In this document: piece after piece, positions 48,913 to 57,906 of the stretch
How the letters are laid out: each line of letters opens with the position of its first letter
Numbering within the stretch: the stretch's first letter is position 1
From: DAIOEK01 sp964648485
GTDB taxonomy: Bacteria > Chloroflexota > Anaerolineae > Anaerolineales > Anaerolineaceae
Direction of reading: 5' to 3'
Assembly: GCA_964648485.1 (NCBI GenBank)
Contig: CAZYOF010000013.1
Coordinates: 1-64,000 of the forward strand
DNA length: 64,000 nucleotides
Notes under the pieces: generated by a model
The model's input: only the letters and a program-made list of their open reading frames with translations
The model's database searches: none
Told to the model about the DNA's origin: nothing
Program-made: the position numbers and the translations under genes

Positions 48913-49879
48913 AAAATGGCGCTGGGGTGTTAACCGCTGGTGGGTATTCCTGTTTATTGGTTTAAGCATATTTTTCGCTACCAGGTACCCTCCCATTCGT
49001 CCCGGAATTTTTGTGGTACCAGAGAATGTTATTCCTGAACCACTTTTCGGGAATTTTTACTTAACCAACACGCTCGTCGCAACCATTATTGTTGATATCA
49101 TCCTCATTCTGATTGCCCTGGCAGTTCGCAGCGCGGCGAAGAGCGGCAGCCTGGTTCCCCAGGGGATATCTGGTGCGATCGAAGCACTGCTGGAAGCAAT
49201 CTACAATCTGACGGAATCCACTGCCGGCAAGTGGGCAAAATCCATCTTCCCCATATTTGCAACCATCACCCTGCTGGTGTTGTTTTCCAACTGGCTCGAG
49301 ATGTTCCCGGGCGTGGAAAGCATCGGCAGGCTGCATGAAGGTGAGCATGGATATCCGGCTATCGCCATTACCGAGGGGATCTCTGCCATTGTCAAAGGTG
49401 ATGCCGCTCATGCCGAAGGCGGAAACTTCGAAGTGGTGCCATTTGTGCGCGTCCCCTCTACTGATTTGAACTTTACACTCGCGCTCGCGCTGATTTCGGT
49501 CGTGATGACTCAGGTAATTGGCTTCAGAGCGCAGGGAGCCAGGTATTTCTCAAAATTCCTGAATTTCACTACCCTGTTTAAAAAACCGGGCTTTGGATTG
49601 ATGGATTTACTCATTTCCATTCTGGAATTGATCTCGGAGTTTTCAAAAATATTGTCGTTCTCATTCAGGTTGTTCGGAAATATTTTTGCAGGATCGGTAT
49701 TACTATTCCTGGTTGGTTCCATTCTCCCCGCCGGGGCGGTGTGGATACAATCAGGTGTATTGTTGTTTGAATTTTTCATAGGCTTAATCCAGGCGCTGGT
49801 CTTCGGTATGCTCACCATGGTGTTTATGTCCATGGCTACACACGGACACGGTGACGAAGAAGAACACGCGGCAGCCTAA
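48899..49879 (+). CDS. atpB: ATP synthase subunit a
   Basis: Subunit a forms the proton half-channels of FO. The 326-residue product has about six membrane segments. The essential Arg is in SFSFRLFGNIFAGSV, and the last helix region carries EFFIGLIQALVFGML. It starts at a TTG at 48899 with AGGAGGA eight bases upstream, within atpZ. There is a hydrophilic region in the middle (GRLHEGEHGYPAI and KGDAAHAEGGNFEV) and a short His/Glu-rich C terminus. It leads directly to atpE. Confidence 0.95.
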   Translation: MEKTKKWRWGVNRWWVFLFIGLSIFFATRYPPIRPGIFVVPENVIPEPLFGNFYLTNTLVATIIVDIILILIALAVRSAAKSGSLVPQGISGAIEALLEAIYNLTESTAGKWAKSIFPIFATITLLVLFSNWLEMFPGVESIGRLHEGEHGYPAIAITEGISAIVKGDAAHAEGGNFEVVPFVRVPSTDLNFTLALALISVVMTQVIGFRAQGARYFSKFLNFTTLFKKPGFGLMDLLISILELISEFSKILSFSFRLFGNIFAGSVLLFLVGSILPAGAVWIQSGVLLFEFFIGLIQALVFGMLTMVFMSMATHGHGDEEEHAAA

Positions 49880-49911
49880 CGCAATTATCAACTTTTGAGG
49901 AGGTTTGGTAC

Positions 49912-50151
49912 ATGACTGGTGACATTATTATGGCGGCACGCTTTATTGGGGCAGGTCTATCCATGATTGGTGCGTTAGGCGCCGGTATTGGAATTGGCCT
50001 GAGTGTTCAGGGTGCGTTGGAAGGAATGGCACGCAACCCGGATACCTATGGTAACCTGCTGGTTAACATGATTCTGGGTATTGCGTTTTCTGAAGCGATC
50101 GCGATTTACTGTCTGGTGATTGCCTTCTTGATGCTCTTCCAGGTTGTTTAA
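49912..50151 (+). CDS. atpE: ATP synthase subunit c, proton type
   Basis: Subunit c forms the rotor ring. The 79-residue hairpin has the glycine-rich first helix (GALGAGIGIGLSVQGALEG), the loop ARNPD and the ion-binding Glu in GIAFSEAIAIYCLVI. The Gln found on the first helix of sodium-binding rings is Ile here, and the Ser-Thr after the Glu is Ala-Ile, so this is proton-type. GAGGAGG precedes the ATG. It follows atpB by 32 bp. Confidence 0.96.
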   Translation: MTGDIIMAARFIGAGLSMIGALGAGIGIGLSVQGALEGMARNPDTYGNLLVNMILGIAFSEAIAIYCLVIAFLMLFQVV

Positions 50152-50173
50152 CCTGAACGATTGAGGTGATTAT

Positions 50174-50911
50174 ATGGATAAACTAGGAATTAATCTCGGA
50201 TATCTGCTCGTTCAGATATTCAACTTTCTGATCATCTTTATCGTGCTGCGGGCATGGGTTTATAAACCTGTCATCCGCATGCTGGAAAAACGCCGTGAGA
50301 CGATCGCCAAAGGTCTTGAAGATGCCCGCGTCGCTGCAGAAGCGCGTGCCAATGCTGAAAATGAAGCACAGAAAATTATCTCTGAAGCACAGGCAAAAGC
50401 CGGACAAACCATCCGCGAAGCATCTGACCGTGCCCAGTTAGCTGCCAAAGATATCAAGGGTCAGGCAGAAGCGGAAATTGGCAAAGCCCGTGAAGCTGCT
50501 ATGGCTGAAGCCGTGGAGGAACGCAACCGTATGCTGGCAGAGTTACGCGGACAGGTCGCTGCACTTGCCATTGCAGCTGCCCAGAAACTTGTGGGCGAAG
50601 CACTGGATGAGAAACGCCAGCATACCCTGCTGGAAGAATTCTTCTCTGGAATTAAAGCCGGTAAGGTTACCGTGCTGGAAGAAACCTCGCTTAAAGGTGA
50701 TTCTGCTGAGGTGATCAGCGCCCTACCTCTGACCGCAGATGAAAAAGCCACCGTTCAGAAGGATGTGCTGGCAAAACTCGGTTCGAATGCCACCGTCACC
50801 TATTCCGTTGATCCAACCATTTTAGGTGGACTGGTTATCCGGGTGGGCGATAAACGGGTAGATGGTTCTGTAGCCGGTCAGCTCGAAACCCTGAGACACT
50901 CCATTCAATAA
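50174..50911 (+). CDS. atpF: ATP synthase b-delta fusion
   Basis: The 245-residue product joins a b subunit (membrane helix at about 8-28, LVQIFNFLIIFIVLRAW, then a long charged coiled coil to about 165) to a delta-like C-terminal domain (about 175-245). The delta part has ISALPLTADEKATVQKDV and DPTILGGLVIRVGDKRVDGSV, the OSCP/delta C-terminal signature. The six-helix N-terminal domain of delta, which binds alpha, is absent. It is the last atp gene here: atpA, atpG, atpD and atpC are missing from the window. A terminator follows. Confidence 0.92.
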   Translation: MDKLGINLGYLLVQIFNFLIIFIVLRAWVYKPVIRMLEKRRETIAKGLEDARVAAEARANAENEAQKIISEAQAKAGQTIREASDRAQLAAKDIKGQAEAEIGKAREAAMAEAVEERNRMLAELRGQVAALAIAAAQKLVGEALDEKRQHTLLEEFFSGIKAGKVTVLEETSLKGDSAEVISALPLTADEKATVQKDVLAKLGSNATVTYSVDPTILGGLVIRVGDKRVDGSVAGQLETLRHSIQ

Positions 50912-50933
50912 AACTAAACGAACCTCATTAGAA

Positions 50934-50966
50934 GCCCCACAGAGTTCTGTGGGGCATCTGTTTTGT
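50934..50966 (+). terminator. Terminator closing the atp cluster
   Basis: The stem GCCCCACAG (50934-50942) and CTGTGGGGC (50947-50955) is perfect around the loop AGTT. It is followed by ATCTGTTTTGTT. Its position ends the FO gene cluster before murE. Confidence 0.82.
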
Positions 50967-51042
50967 TCCGTATTTTGAGATGCATTGCCGCCGGATGGGT
51001 TAAATACGGTAAAATGTGAGTATTGTTCGGAGGCGTATTCCA

Positions 51043-52602
51043 TTGACCGGTTATTTAAAGCAAACTTTAAAACAGATATTTGAACAAATCCCGGTTCAGG
51101 CATTATCCGATGTGCCTGATATCCATATATCCGGTATCTGCATCGATTCGAGACTGGTAAAAAGCGGAGATTTGTTTGTTGCACTTGAAGGTGGTTCAGT
51201 GGACGGGCATCAGTTCATTCCGGCAGCAATTAAGAATGGGGCTGCTGCGGTCATGGGAATGAAACCGCAACCTGAAGGTTTAACCACACCATATATCCGG
51301 GTAGAGAATACCCGCCCGGCGCTGGCTTGGGTTTCTGCGGCTTTCTACCGTTTTCCAGCGCGACATCTCACCATGATCGGGGTGACAGGAACCGATGGAA
51401 AAACAACGACAGCGAATTTGATCTATCAGATCCTTCTGGCAGCGGGTATCCGTGCGGGGATAGTATCTACAGTGAATGCCGTCATTGGCGATGAAGTGCT
51501 CGATACAGGGTTTCATGTCACCACGCCCGAAGCGCCAGATGTGCAACGCTATCTTGCCCGTATGGTGGCTGCCGGGTTGACCCATGTGATCCTGGAAACC
51601 ACATCTCATGGTTGGGCGCAGGATCGGGTGACAGCGTGTGATTTTGACTATGGCGTGGTGACCAACATTACCCATGAACACCTGGATTTTCATGGCAGCT
51701 ACGAGAACTACCGTGCAGCGAAAGGCAGACTTTTTGCAGGTTTACATGAATCTCATGAGAAAGAGAATCTGATCAACCGGGCAGCCATTTTGAACGCCGA
51801 TGACAGTTCTTACGCTTACCTGGATTCAATTACCCATGTAAAGAAAATTGCGTATAGCCTAACATCTGCATCGCAGGTCTGGGCAGACGATATTGAATCC
51901 ACACCTGCTGGAACGAGCTTCACAGCCCATACAAGTCAGGCAACCTTTCCGGTGAAATGCAAGCTGGTGGGTGATTACAATATTTCGAATTGCCTGGCTG
52001 CGATCAGCCTGGCTGTAGAGGGTCTGGGATTACCCATGGAGGCAGTTAAGCAGGGAATTGCCAGTCTGCCCGGAGTGCCAGGCAGGATGGAAATCATCAA
52101 CAAAGGGCAGCCTTTTACCGCCATTGTAGATTTCGCCCATACCCCGAATGCCCTTAAACGAGCGCTGGAGACAGCCCGGACTTTAACTGATGGCAGGGTG
52201 ATCGCGGTTTTTGGATCGGCAGGATTACGTGACAGGCAAAAAAGAAGGATGATGGCAGAGGTTTCTGCCGGGTTGGCAGATATTTCCATCCTGACGGCAG
52301 AGGACCCGCGTACCGAATCACTGGATGACATCCTGGCAGAAATGGCGCAGGGGGCGGAATCACAACATGCCGAAGAAGGTAAATCTTATTTCCGGGTGGC
52401 AGATCGTGGAGAAGCCATCCGAGCAGCTTGCAGGCTGGCGCAGCCAGGTGACCTGGTGATCGCTTGCGGCAAGGGACATGAACAGAGCATGTGCTTTGGC
52501 ACAGAAGAATATCCCTGGGATGACAGAACTGCCATGAAGGCAGCACTCTGTGAAATAACAGGCGTGCCCGGTCCGGAGATGCCCAAACTTCCTACTTCTT
52601 GA
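51043..52602 (+). CDS. murE: UDP-MurNAc-tripeptide synthetase (MurE ligase)
   Basis: MurE adds the third residue to UDP-MurNAc-L-Ala-D-Glu in peptidoglycan synthesis. The 519-residue product has the ATP motif GVTGTDGKTTTANL, the conserved ETTSHGWAQDR and NITHEHLDFHGSYENY, and the C-terminal domain ACGKGHEQ. The residue-selecting motif, DNPR in diaminopimelate enzymes, reads EDPR here. GGAGG fits a TTG at 51043, not the ATG/GTG at 51016. No other mur genes are adjacent. The third amino acid (diaminopimelate or ornithine) cannot be decided. Confidence 0.9.
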   Translation: MTGYLKQTLKQIFEQIPVQALSDVPDIHISGICIDSRLVKSGDLFVALEGGSVDGHQFIPAAIKNGAAAVMGMKPQPEGLTTPYIRVENTRPALAWVSAAFYRFPARHLTMIGVTGTDGKTTTANLIYQILLAAGIRAGIVSTVNAVIGDEVLDTGFHVTTPEAPDVQRYLARMVAAGLTHVILETTSHGWAQDRVTACDFDYGVVTNITHEHLDFHGSYENYRAAKGRLFAGLHESHEKENLINRAAILNADDSSYAYLDSITHVKKIAYSLTSASQVWADDIESTPAGTSFTAHTSQATFPVKCKLVGDYNISNCLAAISLAVEGLGLPMEAVKQGIASLPGVPGRMEIINKGQPFTAIVDFAHTPNALKRALETARTLTDGRVIAVFGSAGLRDRQKRRMMAEVSAGLADISILTAEDPRTESLDDILAEMAQGAESQHAEEGKSYFRVADRGEAIRAACRLAQPGDLVIACGKGHEQSMCFGTEEYPWDDRTAMKAALCEITGVPGPEMPKLPTS

Positions 52603-52701
52603 ATATTTATTTGTAATTAATAGATTATTTACAACCTAACCATTACCTAACACAACAATTGATGGTACTATTGCCGATTAGTTACTGGTAATAGAGGTTG
52701 A

Positions 52702-53430
52702 ATGCAGTTCATTTCACAATTAATGCAAAAATTTGGCTATCAGCGTACTTTGCTGATTATCATTGTCATTCCGACCATGCTTTCTGGAATTATCACGGCA
52801 TTGGTGCAATATTTAATAACAGGAACCATTAGAGGTTACGGTGTCTTGATTGGTTTCCTGCTGCCGTTGGTTTTTGGATATTTATTTGGATCGACAATGC
52901 TTAAATTGATCTTCCAACTGGGTGAATCGCAGAAGCGGCTACACGAGCTCAGCATCACCGATGATCTGACAAAAGCTTACAACAGACGACACTTCATTGA
53001 ACGGATGGAAGCGGAATTTATTCGCAGCGACCGACACGCAAAGCCTTTCTCGTTGGTTCTCATGGACCTGGATGGATTTAAAGAAATCAATGACAGCTTC
53101 GGGCACCTGGCAGGGGATGCGGTGCTACGTGAAATCTCTGTGATCTGTAAATCTGAATGTCGTAAAGGGGATGTGTTTGCCCGGTTTGGGGGAGATGAAT
53201 TTGCCATTATCCTGCCTGCGATTGAAGCGTACCAGGCAGAGATGTTTATCGACAGATTGGTCAGGCGCATAGATGAGCAGCCCATCTACTATAAAGGTCA
53301 CCGAATCAATGTAGATCTCAGCCTGGGTCTGGCGGATTGGGATTCATCTATGGAAACGATTGAAGATATGATAGGCGCGGCAGATGCTTCCCTCTATCGG
53401 GTAAAAAGAAAAAGATTGTCAGCAAAATAA
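52702..53430 (+). CDS. Membrane-anchored GGDEF diguanylate cyclase
   Basis: The 242-residue protein has two membrane segments (TLLIIIVIPTMLSGIITALV and GVLIGFLLPLVFGYLFGS), a short linker and a GGDEF domain (about 82-240). The active-site motif is intact in ARFGGDEFAIIL, and RKGD lies five residues before it, an RxxD inhibitory site. It should synthesise c-di-GMP. There is no obvious sensor domain beyond the membrane hairpin. It lies alone between murE and ppk2. Confidence 0.9.
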   Translation: MQFISQLMQKFGYQRTLLIIIVIPTMLSGIITALVQYLITGTIRGYGVLIGFLLPLVFGYLFGSTMLKLIFQLGESQKRLHELSITDDLTKAYNRRHFIERMEAEFIRSDRHAKPFSLVLMDLDGFKEINDSFGHLAGDAVLREISVICKSECRKGDVFARFGGDEFAIILPAIEAYQAEMFIDRLVRRIDEQPIYYKGHRINVDLSLGLADWDSSMETIEDMIGAADASLYRVKRKRLSAK

Positions 53431-53521
53431 GCTATTGTTATATATTTTAGCTCCATTTTGAATGGTGGGAGAAACCCGCCATTCCTTGTTTAAAACTACA
53501 TATACCACTTTACAATCGAAT

Positions 53522-53530
53522 TGCTATAAT
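53522..53530 (+). promoter_or_regulatory. Extended -10 promoter for ppk2
   Basis: TGCTATAAT combines the extended TGn with a perfect TATAAT. It lies about 31 bases before the ATG at 53562. The -35 is weak, as is usual for extended -10 promoters. Confidence 0.6.
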
Positions 53531-53561
53531 ATTCATATGTTTCGGAATTGGGAGGCGGGTG

Positions 53562-54419
53562 ATGGCAAAGAAAAAATCTGATTCCAGAGAAGTTGAGCAC
53601 GAAACAGACACGAAAAAGAAGGTGGAAAAGACCACCCCGAAAACTGATATACCCAGCAAGGATTACTATAAAGAACTGCAAAAACTTCAGGTAGAACTGG
53701 TCAAATTGCAGGAATGGATCAAAAGTAAAGGATTGCGGGTTGTGGTGATTTTTGAAGGCAGGGATGCAGCAGGGAAGGGCGGAGCGATAAAAAGAATCAC
53801 TGAGACGCTGAATCCCCGCTATGCACGGGTGGTTGCCCTTGGAACGCCTACCGAAAAAGAAAAAACGCAATGGTATTTTCAACGATATGTAGCGCATTTA
53901 CCGGCAGCCGGAGAGATGGTTTTCTTTGACCGTTCCTGGTATAACCGCGCCGGTGTCGAGCGGGTAATGGGATTCTGCACCGAAGAGGAGTATCAGGATT
54001 TTCTGAGAGCCTGCCCTGAATTTGAGCGGATGCTGATCCGCAGCGGAATCATTCTCATCAAGTACTGGTTCAGTGTCAGCGATGAAGAACAGGAGAAACG
54101 CTTTCAGGACCGGATCAATACACCCACCAAACGCTGGAAGCTCAGCCCGATGGATCTTGAATCCCGGGCGAGGTGGGTGGAATATTCCAAAGCGAAAGAT
54201 ACCATGTTCGCCTACACAGACACGAAACAATCACCCTGGTATGTGGTGAACGCCGATTGTAAAAAACGCGCCCGCCTGAACTGTATTGCACATCTTTTGA
54301 GCAGGATTCCTTATGAAGATCTGACACCTGAGACACTCAAACTGCCACCGCGGCAGCATGATCAGGGTTACGTGCGCCCGCCAATGTCAGACCAAACCTT
54401 TGTTCCTGAAAAATATTGA
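53562..54419 (+). CDS. ppk2: Polyphosphate kinase 2 family protein
   Basis: PPK2 enzymes move phosphate between polyphosphate and nucleotides. The 285-residue product has the Walker A-like FEGRDAAGKGGAIKRI, the lid arginines in TPTEKEKTQWYFQRY, the Walker B-like FFDRSWYNRAGVERVMGF and the RARWVEYSKA motif. An N-terminal Lys/Glu-rich segment of about 30 residues precedes the domain. It is a one-domain (class I-like) form. GGGAGGCGG fits the ATG at 53562. A methyltransferase gene follows within 14 bp. Confidence 0.93.
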   Translation: MAKKKSDSREVEHETDTKKKVEKTTPKTDIPSKDYYKELQKLQVELVKLQEWIKSKGLRVVVIFEGRDAAGKGGAIKRITETLNPRYARVVALGTPTEKEKTQWYFQRYVAHLPAAGEMVFFDRSWYNRAGVERVMGFCTEEEYQDFLRACPEFERMLIRSGIILIKYWFSVSDEEQEKRFQDRINTPTKRWKLSPMDLESRARWVEYSKAKDTMFAYTDTKQSPWYVVNADCKKRARLNCIAHLLSRIPYEDLTPETLKLPPRQHDQGYVRPPMSDQTFVPEKY

Positions 54420-54433
54420 GGAGAATAGCACCG

Positions 54434-54997
54434 ATGCCCGCATTTGACCATTTTGACTTCCTTGCACCCATTTATGACCGGGTGATCAAACCCAAACCGC
54501 CAACAGATTTATTGGAACACTTGCAGCTGCAACCGGATGCTGTCGTACTGGATGTGGGTGGGGGGACAGGCAGAATTGCGCTAGAACTGGCTCCGCACGC
54601 AGGTAACGTTACCATCCTGGATCTTTCCCCAAAAATGTTGCGGGAAGCTGTGAGGAAACCGGGTTTAAATGGCGTTCTGGCGCCCAGTGAGTTGCTGCCC
54701 TACCCGGATGGATCATTTGACGCGGTGTTGATGGTAGATGCCCTGCACCATGTGATCAACCAGAAAGCCAGCCTGCAAGAGCTGTTCAGGGTTGTCAAAC
54801 CCGGAGGCAGGCTGGTGGTGGAAGAACCCGACATTCACACTTTTGCGGTGAAATTGATCGCCCTGGGGGAAAAGCTGGCAGGTATGCGGAGCCATTTTTT
54901 GTCTGGAGAGGAAATTGCCGCTTTGTTTGAAAATTGCTGCAAAGAGGCGCGCATCTACCGGAAAGAATACACTGTTTGGGTAGTGGTGGAGAAATAA
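54434..54997 (+). CDS. Class I SAM-dependent methyltransferase
   Basis: The 187-residue product has the SAM-binding loop VVLDVGGGTGRIALEL, the acidic loop VTILDLSPKMLREA and the later FDAVLMVDALHHV and VVKPGGRLVVEEP, giving a UbiE/MenG-like fold. The substrate is not known. The ATG at 54434 follows GAGGAG. It directly follows ppk2, and a bidirectional terminator lies downstream, so the two may be co-transcribed. Confidence 0.85.
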   Translation: MPAFDHFDFLAPIYDRVIKPKPPTDLLEHLQLQPDAVVLDVGGGTGRIALELAPHAGNVTILDLSPKMLREAVRKPGLNGVLAPSELLPYPDGSFDAVLMVDALHHVINQKASLQELFRVVKPGGRLVVEEPDIHTFAVKLIALGEKLAGMRSHFLSGEEIAALFENCCKEARIYRKEYTVWVVVEK

Positions 54998-55002
54998 TAA
55001 AA

Positions 55003-55035
55003 ACTCCCTCCTGAAATTTCAGGAGGGAGTAATTT
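55003..55035. terminator. Bidirectional terminator
   Basis: A perfect 12-bp stem ACTCCCTCCTGA (55003-55014) and TCAGGAGGGAGT (55019-55030) encloses AATT. It has AATTTTTATT on the plus side and TTTTATTATTTC on the minus side. It serves both the methyltransferase gene and pnp. Confidence 0.93.
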
Positions 55036-57288
55036 TTATTTACGGTTGAAGCGGTCACCGCTGTTGCCGCGGTCGCCAAATCCACCGGGGCGTCTGTTCC
55101 CGCCGGGTCCGCTTCTACGATCTCCACCCGGGCGTCCGCCACCAGGACGTCCACCGCCACTGGAGCGTTTGCTGTCTTTGGCTTTGGCTTCTTCAGCGGT
55201 CCAGCCTTCGAGGACAGCCTGACGTGAAAGACGAATCTTGCCGGCGGGGTCGATATCGACCACCATCACGGTGATTTCATCACCCATCGAGACGACATCT
55301 TCCACTTTCTCCACCCGCTCTGAATCGAGCTGGGATATATGAACCATGCCATCCACGTTGGGGAGGATTTCTACGAATGCGCCGAAATCGGCGATACGAA
55401 CCACCTTACCGGTGTAAATGCGTCCGATCTGGGGTGTTTCGGTCAGGGATTCAATCCGCTCGCGGGCGATGCTTTCTCCCACTCCGTCAATGGCTGCAAT
55501 GAAGACTGTTCCGTCATCTGCAATATCGATCTTGGTGTTGGTTTCTTCCTGCAAGGCGCGGATGTTCTTGCCGCCGGGTCCGATGATGGCGCCGATCTTA
55601 TCGATGGGCACCTTGATGGTAGTGATTCTCGGCGCATGTGGTTTGAGATCCGCACGGAATTCAGGAATTGTATCCAGCATGATGCCCAGGATGTGCTGGC
55701 GTCCGGCTTTAGCCTGTGCCAGCGCTTCGGACATGATCTGTGGAGTAATGCCGCGGATCTTGATATCCATCTGCAGGGCGGTGATACCTTCTTCGGTACC
55801 GGCTACTTTGAAATCCATATCACCGAGGTGATCTTCGAGACCCTGTATGTCACTGAGGATGCGATATTTTTCGCCTTCCTTTACCAGCCCCATCGCGATA
55901 CCGGCTACGGGTGCCTTGATCGGCACACCGGCATCCATCAGCGCCAGCGTAGAACCGCAGACAGATCCCATGGAGGATGAGCCATTCGATGCCAGCACTT
56001 CTGAGACCAGACGCAAAGTGTAGGGGAAGGTCTTTTCCGGCGGGATAACCGGGACCAGTGCACGTTCTGCCAACGCGCCATGACCAATTTCACGGCGGCT
56101 CTGTCCACGCAGGGGTTTCACCTCGCCTGTGGAGTATGGCGGGAAGTTGTAATGATGGATGTAGCGCTTGGTATCGGTCGGGGTAAGAGAGTCAATCTCC
56201 TGTGCTTCCTTGGGGGTGCCCAGGGTTGCCATGGTCAGAACCTGTGTTTCACCGCGGGTGAACAGACCGGAACCATGCGCGCAGGGGCTGGTGCCCACTT
56301 CACACCAGATGGGGCGAATTTCTGTGAGGGCGCGACCATCAGGACGTTTGCCTTCATCGATAATCCGGGTGCGGACAACTTCTTTATAAACTTCTTCAAA
56401 TGCAGCTTTGACAGGTTTTACCTGAGACTCATCTTCAGCAGTAAGTTCTGTAACCACCCTGGCTTCAAGCTCATCAACTGTATCATATAATTCAGCTTTG
56501 GTGTGAGGGCGATCCAATGCGGCAATAAGTTCTGCACGAACATGGCTGGCAACTTTTTCAAGAAGACTGGTATCGGGTTCATCCGAGGCAATGACGCGCT
56601 TGGTTTTGCCAACTTCGGCTGCCATCTTTTCCTGCAGGTCGATGATGGGCTGGATGGATTGATGTCCGAATGCCAGCGCTTCGACCATGACATCTTCGGG
56701 GATTTCATTTGCACCGCATTCCACCATGAGAATGGCATCACGTGTGCCGGCGATACGCAGATCCAGCTCACTCTCTTCCATTTGCGCGAAAGATGGGTTG
56801 ACAATGAAGTTGCCATTGATGCGACCAATGCGAACGGCGCCGACCGGTCCAGCCCAGGGGATATCGGAGATCATCAAGGCGCCAGATGCAGCATTGATGG
56901 CTAATATATCGAGGGGATGAACTTCATCAGCGGACATAGAGAAGAGTACCACCTGTACCTCATTACGCATTTTCTGATCGAAAAGCGGGCGCAGCGGACG
57001 GTCTGTCAGGCGCGCTGTGAGGATGGCGTCTTCCGTGGGTTTGCCTTCACGGCGGAAGAATGATCCGGGGATTTTCCCGGAGGCATAAAGCCTCTCTTCG
57101 TATTCTACTGAGAGCGGGAAGAAATCGATTCCTTCACGCACACCACCCATGGTGGCTGCACCGAATACGATTGAATCTCCCACACGGACAGTAACTGAGC
57201 CGCCAGCCTGCGCGGCTAATTTGCCGGTTTCGTACGTGAAAAGCTCTCCACCGACTGTGGCTGTGTATTGTTTACTTTCTGGTTTCAT
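55036..57288 (-). CDS. pnp: Polyribonucleotide nucleotidyltransferase
   Basis: PNPase degrades RNA phosphorolytically from the 3' end. The 750-residue product has two RNase PH domains (the second with GSSSMGSVCGSTLALMDAG and Asp in the active site), a KH domain (IGPGGKNIRALQEE) at about 560-600 and an S1 domain (YTGKVVRIADFGAFVEI) at about 620-690. The tail from about 705 is rich in Gly and Arg (RPGGGRPGGDRRSGPGGNRR). GGGAAAG precedes the ATG at 57288; the longer frame to 57357 lacks family likeness. It follows rpsO, the usual pair. Confidence 0.96.
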   Translation of the reverse strand: MKPESKQYTATVGGELFTYETGKLAAQAGGSVTVRVGDSIVFGAATMGGVREGIDFFPLSVEYEERLYASGKIPGSFFRREGKPTEDAILTARLTDRPLRPLFDQKMRNEVQVVLFSMSADEVHPLDILAINAASGALMISDIPWAGPVGAVRIGRINGNFIVNPSFAQMEESELDLRIAGTRDAILMVECGANEIPEDVMVEALAFGHQSIQPIIDLQEKMAAEVGKTKRVIASDEPDTSLLEKVASHVRAELIAALDRPHTKAELYDTVDELEARVVTELTAEDESQVKPVKAAFEEVYKEVVRTRIIDEGKRPDGRALTEIRPIWCEVGTSPCAHGSGLFTRGETQVLTMATLGTPKEAQEIDSLTPTDTKRYIHHYNFPPYSTGEVKPLRGQSRREIGHGALAERALVPVIPPEKTFPYTLRLVSEVLASNGSSSMGSVCGSTLALMDAGVPIKAPVAGIAMGLVKEGEKYRILSDIQGLEDHLGDMDFKVAGTEEGITALQMDIKIRGITPQIMSEALAQAKAGRQHILGIMLDTIPEFRADLKPHAPRITTIKVPIDKIGAIIGPGGKNIRALQEETNTKIDIADDGTVFIAAIDGVGESIARERIESLTETPQIGRIYTGKVVRIADFGAFVEILPNVDGMVHISQLDSERVEKVEDVVSMGDEITVMVVDIDPAGKIRLSRQAVLEGWTAEEAKAKDSKRSSGGGRPGGGRPGGDRRSGPGGNRRPGGFGDRGNSGDRFNRK

Positions 57289-57429
57289 TAAATTTTCTTT
57301 CCCTGTTGTATCCACCCGGTCAGGGACTGAAGAATGGTCAAGATGGTTCTTAAACATGCTTCAATTCCCAACCGGCGTGGTTGGATAAATGTGATAACAG
57401 CAGATGCTGTAATATCTATTATAGCTGAT

Positions 57430-57472
57430 TGAAGGAAAAGAAGCGAAGATGGCATGTATAAGCCATCTTCGC
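57430..57472 (-). terminator. Hairpin between rpsO and pnp
   Basis: An 11-bp perfect stem GCGAAGATGGC (57443-57453) and GCCATCTTCGC (57462-57472) is followed on the minus strand by TTCTTTTCCTTC. It lies 11 bp after the rpsO stop. It may end most rpsO transcripts or act as the processing site ahead of pnp known from other bacteria. Confidence 0.85.
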
Positions 57473-57482
57473 ATTTGATATT

Positions 57483-57755
57483 CTATTTCTTGCGGATGTT
57501 CAGACGTTCGGTAATTGCCAGGTAGCGGGGGTAGTCTTCACGGCGAAGGTAAGCCAGCAACCGGCGGCGTTGACCTACCAGTTTAAGCAAACCACGGCGG
57601 GAACTGTTATCCAGCTTGTTGGCGCGTAAGTGCTCAGTCAACTGGCTGATTCGTTTACTCAGAATGGCTATCTGAACATCGGGGCTGCCGGTATCATTTT
57701 CTTCCCGGCGAAAATCTTCAATCAGTTTTGTTTTTACTTCCTTATTCAATGGCAT
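57483..57755 (-). CDS. rpsO: 30S ribosomal protein S15
   Basis: S15 binds the central domain of 16S rRNA and forms an intersubunit bridge. The 90-residue product has MPLNKEVKTKLIEDF, the signature TGSPDVQIAILSKRISQLTEHL and RRGLLKLVGQRRRLLAYL. The ATG at 57755 is preceded by AGGAGCAG. The longer frame to 57794 covers only the leader. Its leader of about 80 bases may be an S15 autoregulatory site, as in other bacteria, but I cannot show the structure. Confidence 0.96.
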   Translation of the reverse strand: MPLNKEVKTKLIEDFRREENDTGSPDVQIAILSKRISQLTEHLRANKLDNSSRRGLLKLVGQRRRLLAYLRREDYPRYLAITERLNIRKK

Positions 57756-57836
57756 GACACTGCTCCTATAAATAATTTGGTTGCAAGTCTCCATACCGGC
57801 AGCAAATACCGCTGGCAGGACCAGTCAACGGGTGAA

Positions 57837-57845
57837 ATTATACCA
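57837..57845 (-). promoter_or_regulatory. Extended -10 promoter for rpsO
   Basis: On the minus strand TGGTATAAT gives TGn plus a perfect TATAAT. Transcription would begin about 75 bases before the rpsO ATG, giving a leader long enough for S15 control. Confidence 0.6.
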
Positions 57846-57906
57846 TATTGTCTGTGAATCTTTTCCAATATTTATGTATCTGGAATAGGTTTTCGAGGTA
57901 TTTTTA

